Of a stretch of DNA of 64,000 nucleotides, positions 61,118 to 64,000 are shown one piece after another. The position numbers and the translations under genes are program-made. Numbering within the stretch: the stretch's first letter is position 1; the number at the start of each line of letters is the position of its first letter. This stretch comes from Cardinalis cardinalis (taxonomy: Eukaryota; Chordata; Aves; Passeriformes; Cardinalidae): NCBI GenBank assembly GCA_014549065.1, contig JACDOX010000040.1, positions 1,959,231 to 2,023,230 of the forward strand, given 5' to 3'. Below the pieces are notes generated by a model, which was not told the origin of the DNA, made no database searches, and saw nothing but the letters and a program-made list of their open reading frames with translations.

Positions 61118-63274
61118 TTAACATACAAATCAGATTGTGTACAAGGCAAAACATACCCCTATAGAGATAGGCAGAGTGGGTCTCCACACACCATGTGTAG
61201 CCACTTGCACTACAGTAATCCTGAGATATGGACAAAAGCCCTAAAAATCTTTTTAATCACTCTTGTTATAGTCAACTCCATTTGGGAATTAAAAACATTA
61301 TACAGTTTGGTGTCAGGAAAACAAATTACCTATAAGGAAAATACCCAAGATAATGGTTTAACTCCCTGCTGTCATCCAGGTACACCAGCAAGAGTTGAAA
61401 AATCAAGAGATGGAAATATGCAAGGTTACTTCATTAACACTGAAAAGCATACATAGAAGGATGCCAAGATATTTTTTCTACCTTCAACTACTACTGTCTT
61501 CATTAACTGTGTGGTCTATGGGTCAAGTTTACATATCCTACAAACTTAACGAAGAGTTCTCTACANTGTGTGTTAAGTTAGTAAAAAACCCCAACTTTCT
61601 TTGCTTCCTTTCAATATGAAGTTATATGTGATATAGAAATATTTTTAAAAGCAGTAGAACTACAGACATTTAAAGTCATTTCCCTAATATTAAAAGCTAC
61701 TTGAACACCCTCATTTTGCTACAAGACTGTTTTTCATTAAATGACATCAAAAAAAAGAAGTCTCTTTTTTAAAAAAAAGTTAAAGGTAAGGAAACATTAT
61801 AGACATGTTTGGAGTTTTTCTTTAGTTTTGCAACATATAAAAATAAGTTACACTATATATTATGGCTTTCATGTATTTATCTACTCACTTAGTAGCAGAG
61901 TGTCATTGTGGATTTAAACACTAGATGTTGTAAATAATTAACCTGCCATGTTCTTCAGACTTTGCTTGAGTTTTGAATTTGTAAGAAGAAACAAGCAAAT
62001 ATTAGAGGGAAAATTAAGAAGCCTCCAGAAAAACTTAGATAGCAAGAAGCACCTGTAGAAGAAGTCTTTCAGAGAAATTTTTAAGTCAATTTAAAATTTT
62101 CATTTGATCTTTAAAGCAATTTAAAATTGAAGTTTTAATTTAGTCTTCTTGNCAAAATAAAGGCCAAGCCAAATATCCCATGCACTTCAACAGTCAGAAC
62201 TTCCTACTGAGCTTCTTTTCAGAAATTTTGACATACCAGTATGCTACTATTATGCTACTAAAGTAATGATTGCTCTTCAATGGTTGTTAATAATACAAGA
62301 TAANAGATTTGGTATGCAGCTATCTGAAAAAGGCCACAATAATACTAAACCAACATGGCTCAAAACTGCAACACAACTGCCCACTATCAAGTGTTGTTCA
62401 CTACCAATGTAAGGGGAGGTTGGGCACAAAAGGTGCTTGAGTCAGACTGAAAGACTTCAATTACACATTGCTGTATTATTAATGGCTATATTATTAATAT
62501 ACTTACATTTTGAAGACTAAAGTTGCATTCAAATCAGATAAGCTATGACAACATTCAAATACATGTAAATAAANAGAATTCTAGATTCATAGCCAAAGTA
62601 GTAACGAAAAAATCTCATTGTGCAGTTGATGTAGCATTAGCAACAACAACAAACTTATGAATTCAACAAGAAAGACTGTGGCACTGAATTTGGGAATATT
62701 ATCAAGCTCTAGTTTTACTCAGGACAGAAGAGTTGCCAGCTGAATAAACTTAGCTGACTACTGTACTTTCCAGCTCTTTGTAAACAAGACTCCATGTTGT
62801 ACACAAAAGAGGTGCTTTCACTCCCCTTTTTCTTCAAGGAAAGTATCTGAAAAGCCAAGCTGTAGTGATTGATTCTGACAGCAGTAGAATAAAGAAGCAG
62901 ATAGAAAAGTAGGTGTATATATCAAAAAGTTCTTAGAGTAAAAGCATCTGTCCTGGTTTGACTTTGTTTACGAAAAGGCACTTNACATATTGCTAAAACT
63001 CCAGTACTGTACCTGTCCTTGGAGTTTTTCTGTTAGAAGGCTGNGTTGCAAGGTGGTCAGCATGAGGATGCAAATGTTCTTTACACTGTGCCTATCTGCT
63101 ACAAAATTTATAATTACACAAAGTATCTTACACCAGTTATTTAGAAGAATATATTCGTGTTCAAAATAGTAACAGGTCTTCAAACAATACTTCAGTGATG
63201 ACAGATGATCTGTCAGAGACAACACACCACCTGTAGTGAGANTTCACTCTAATAAAATCAGCAATGTAAATCTT
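61090..63274 (-). other. Putative 3' UTR of the coiled-coil gene
   Basis: This is the AT-rich sequence downstream of the stop codon on the minus strand, with no splice acceptor followed by a convincing open frame. The first AATAAA hexamers seen on the minus strand after the stop are at 61117-61112 and 61065-61060. The first is followed by a TGTGGTG stretch of the kind found downstream of cleavage sites. A UTR of about 2.2 kb is plausible for a vertebrate gene. The end point is inferred from the hexamer only. Confidence 0.5.
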
Positions 63275-63379
63275 TCAGAAGTGAGTCCTCAGTCTTTTGT
63301 TTTCCTCTCGCAGTCTCTCNATTTCAGCTACTAAGCTTTCATTTACAGAGTATCTTTCAAGTAAAGCATGCATTTCATT
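63275..63379 (-). CDS. Terminal coding exon of an unidentified coiled-coil protein
   Basis: On the minus strand a polypyrimidine tract ending in CTGTAG precedes 34 sense codons and a TGA stop (63277-63275). Only the frame starting at 63379 stays open: the second frame hits TAA after 11 codons and the third opens with TGA. The upstream intron is therefore phase 0. The peptide begins NEMHALLERYS and ends EENKRLRTHF. Leucines 16, 23 and 30 are spaced by seven, with Ile20 and Asn27 on the alternate core positions. This is a leucine zipper with the buried Asn typical of parallel dimers. The charged, Glu/Arg-rich composition also fits a coiled coil. Such C-terminal zippers are common in kinesin-like and centrosomal proteins, but I do not recognise this one and give no symbol. 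The rest of the gene lies beyond the right edge. The splice signal, single open frame and heptads make a real exon likely. One N falls in the Ile20 codon. Confidence 0.8.
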   Translation of the reverse strand, partial: NEMHALLERYSVNESLVAEXERLREENKRLRTHF

Positions 63380-64000
63380 CTACAGAAAAGAAAAAAGTCT
63401 CAATCAGTAGTAATAAAGTTAGTAATTCCAGTTTTATCCTATTGGCTTTCATATTTCTTTTAAAAATGAAATAACGTAGATAATTCTGTTTTTAAAAACT
63501 TTTGATAAGAAAAGTAAGATTTTCCCTTTTAAGCTGACATACAGTATTTTGATCATTAATACATTAGTGAATATTTTATCAAAGGATATTTTTGCAGTTC
63601 TTCAGGATGAGAATCTACTAATGCAGATTCCATTAAAATGCTCAGAACCCAGANAACGTCTTTTTAATGCAGATCAAAAGAACAAAGATTCATAAAAAGG
63701 TGAAGCTAAAGAATAAAGAACAGCTCAGTATGTATACAGTATCTACAAGTGAAGCTTTCTATTTGAATTCCATCTATCTTCTCCCAGCCTTTATAACTCC
63801 TGAAATATGGAATTCATACCTCCTCAACCCCTAAGTCCCTTTATTAACCAAATAAAAAACAATTTAACAGATTCCCATTCATGCTTTCCCCTTCCTTCAC
63901 ATGAAATCCTCCCTTTCTTCNTCTTAATAAACAAAATTTTCTGTTTTGAGAGAAGATGGCATGCCTTACTATTACCAAAATTGAAAACTGAATACATTTC
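63380..64000 (-). other. Last intron (partial) of the coiled-coil gene
   Basis: Minus-strand intron upstream of the terminal exon, bounded by the AG at 63381-63380. The sequence is AT-rich with no other exon or known repeat that I can see. The matching donor lies outside the window. Confidence 0.6.

Noticed and set aside
1..64000. tRNA, rRNA, spliceosomal RNA genes, CRISPR arrays, mitochondrial insertions
   Set aside because: No conserved boxes, cloverleaf arms, regularly spaced repeats or mitochondrial gene stretches were seen on either strand by eye.

Overview
The window looks like vertebrate nuclear DNA, and specifically a bird. It is AT-rich and almost devoid of long open frames. Its recognisable repeats are CR1-type LINEs in both orientations, with conserved blocks of the CR1 reverse transcriptase and 3' region, plus avian-style endogenous retroviral LTRs. 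No mammalian Alu or L1 is visible, and nothing prokaryotic (operons, ribosome binding sites, dense coding) is present. Single N bases scattered through the window are masked or ambiguous assembly positions.

Two gene anchors can be supported, both on the minus strand. At the right end (63275-63379) is the last coding exon of a coiled-coil protein. It has a clean acceptor, 34 codons with leucine-zipper spacing, and a stop, followed by a putative 3' UTR running down to tandem AATAAA signals near 61.06-61.12 kb. At 54.56-55.20 kb is a strong CpG island with Sp1-type boxes. Its left edge carries a consensus minus-strand splice donor (CG|GTAAGT at 54659/54658). This suggests a first exon of a second minus-strand gene whose first intron would fill much of 1-54.6 kb. 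I found no further exon of that gene here, so the long left part is best read as intron and repeats.

Region by region: 1-8.9 kb nothing recognisable; 8.9-10.3 kb two CR1 pieces facing each other; 16.9-18.5 kb a CR1 reverse-transcriptase relic and a short repeated segment; 26.7 kb a CR1 3' tail; 31.6-32.0 kb a CpG-bearing LTR-like block; 33.1-34.0 kb a solo LTR followed by an antisense CR1; 38.0-38.3 kb a second solo LTR of the same family; 39.07-39.14 kb a near-perfect 76-nt hairpin; 39.4-39.96 kb an unrelated avian LTR; 44.4-45.0 kb a broken LINE reverse transcriptase; 46.86-47.12 kb a speculative plus-strand promoter and micro-exon; 54.5-55.2 kb the CpG island; 55.2-61.0 kb intergenic DNA with a GC-rich block at 56.4-56.8 kb; 61.06-64 kb the 3' end of the coiled-coil gene.

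The best candidates for something new are the 39.07 kb palindrome, the CCGAG pentanucleotide array abutting the CpG-island splice donor, the ETS/ISRE-bearing candidate promoter at 46.9 kb, and the NRF1-palindrome CpG pocket at 31.8 kb. No novel enzymatic or defence system is visible.
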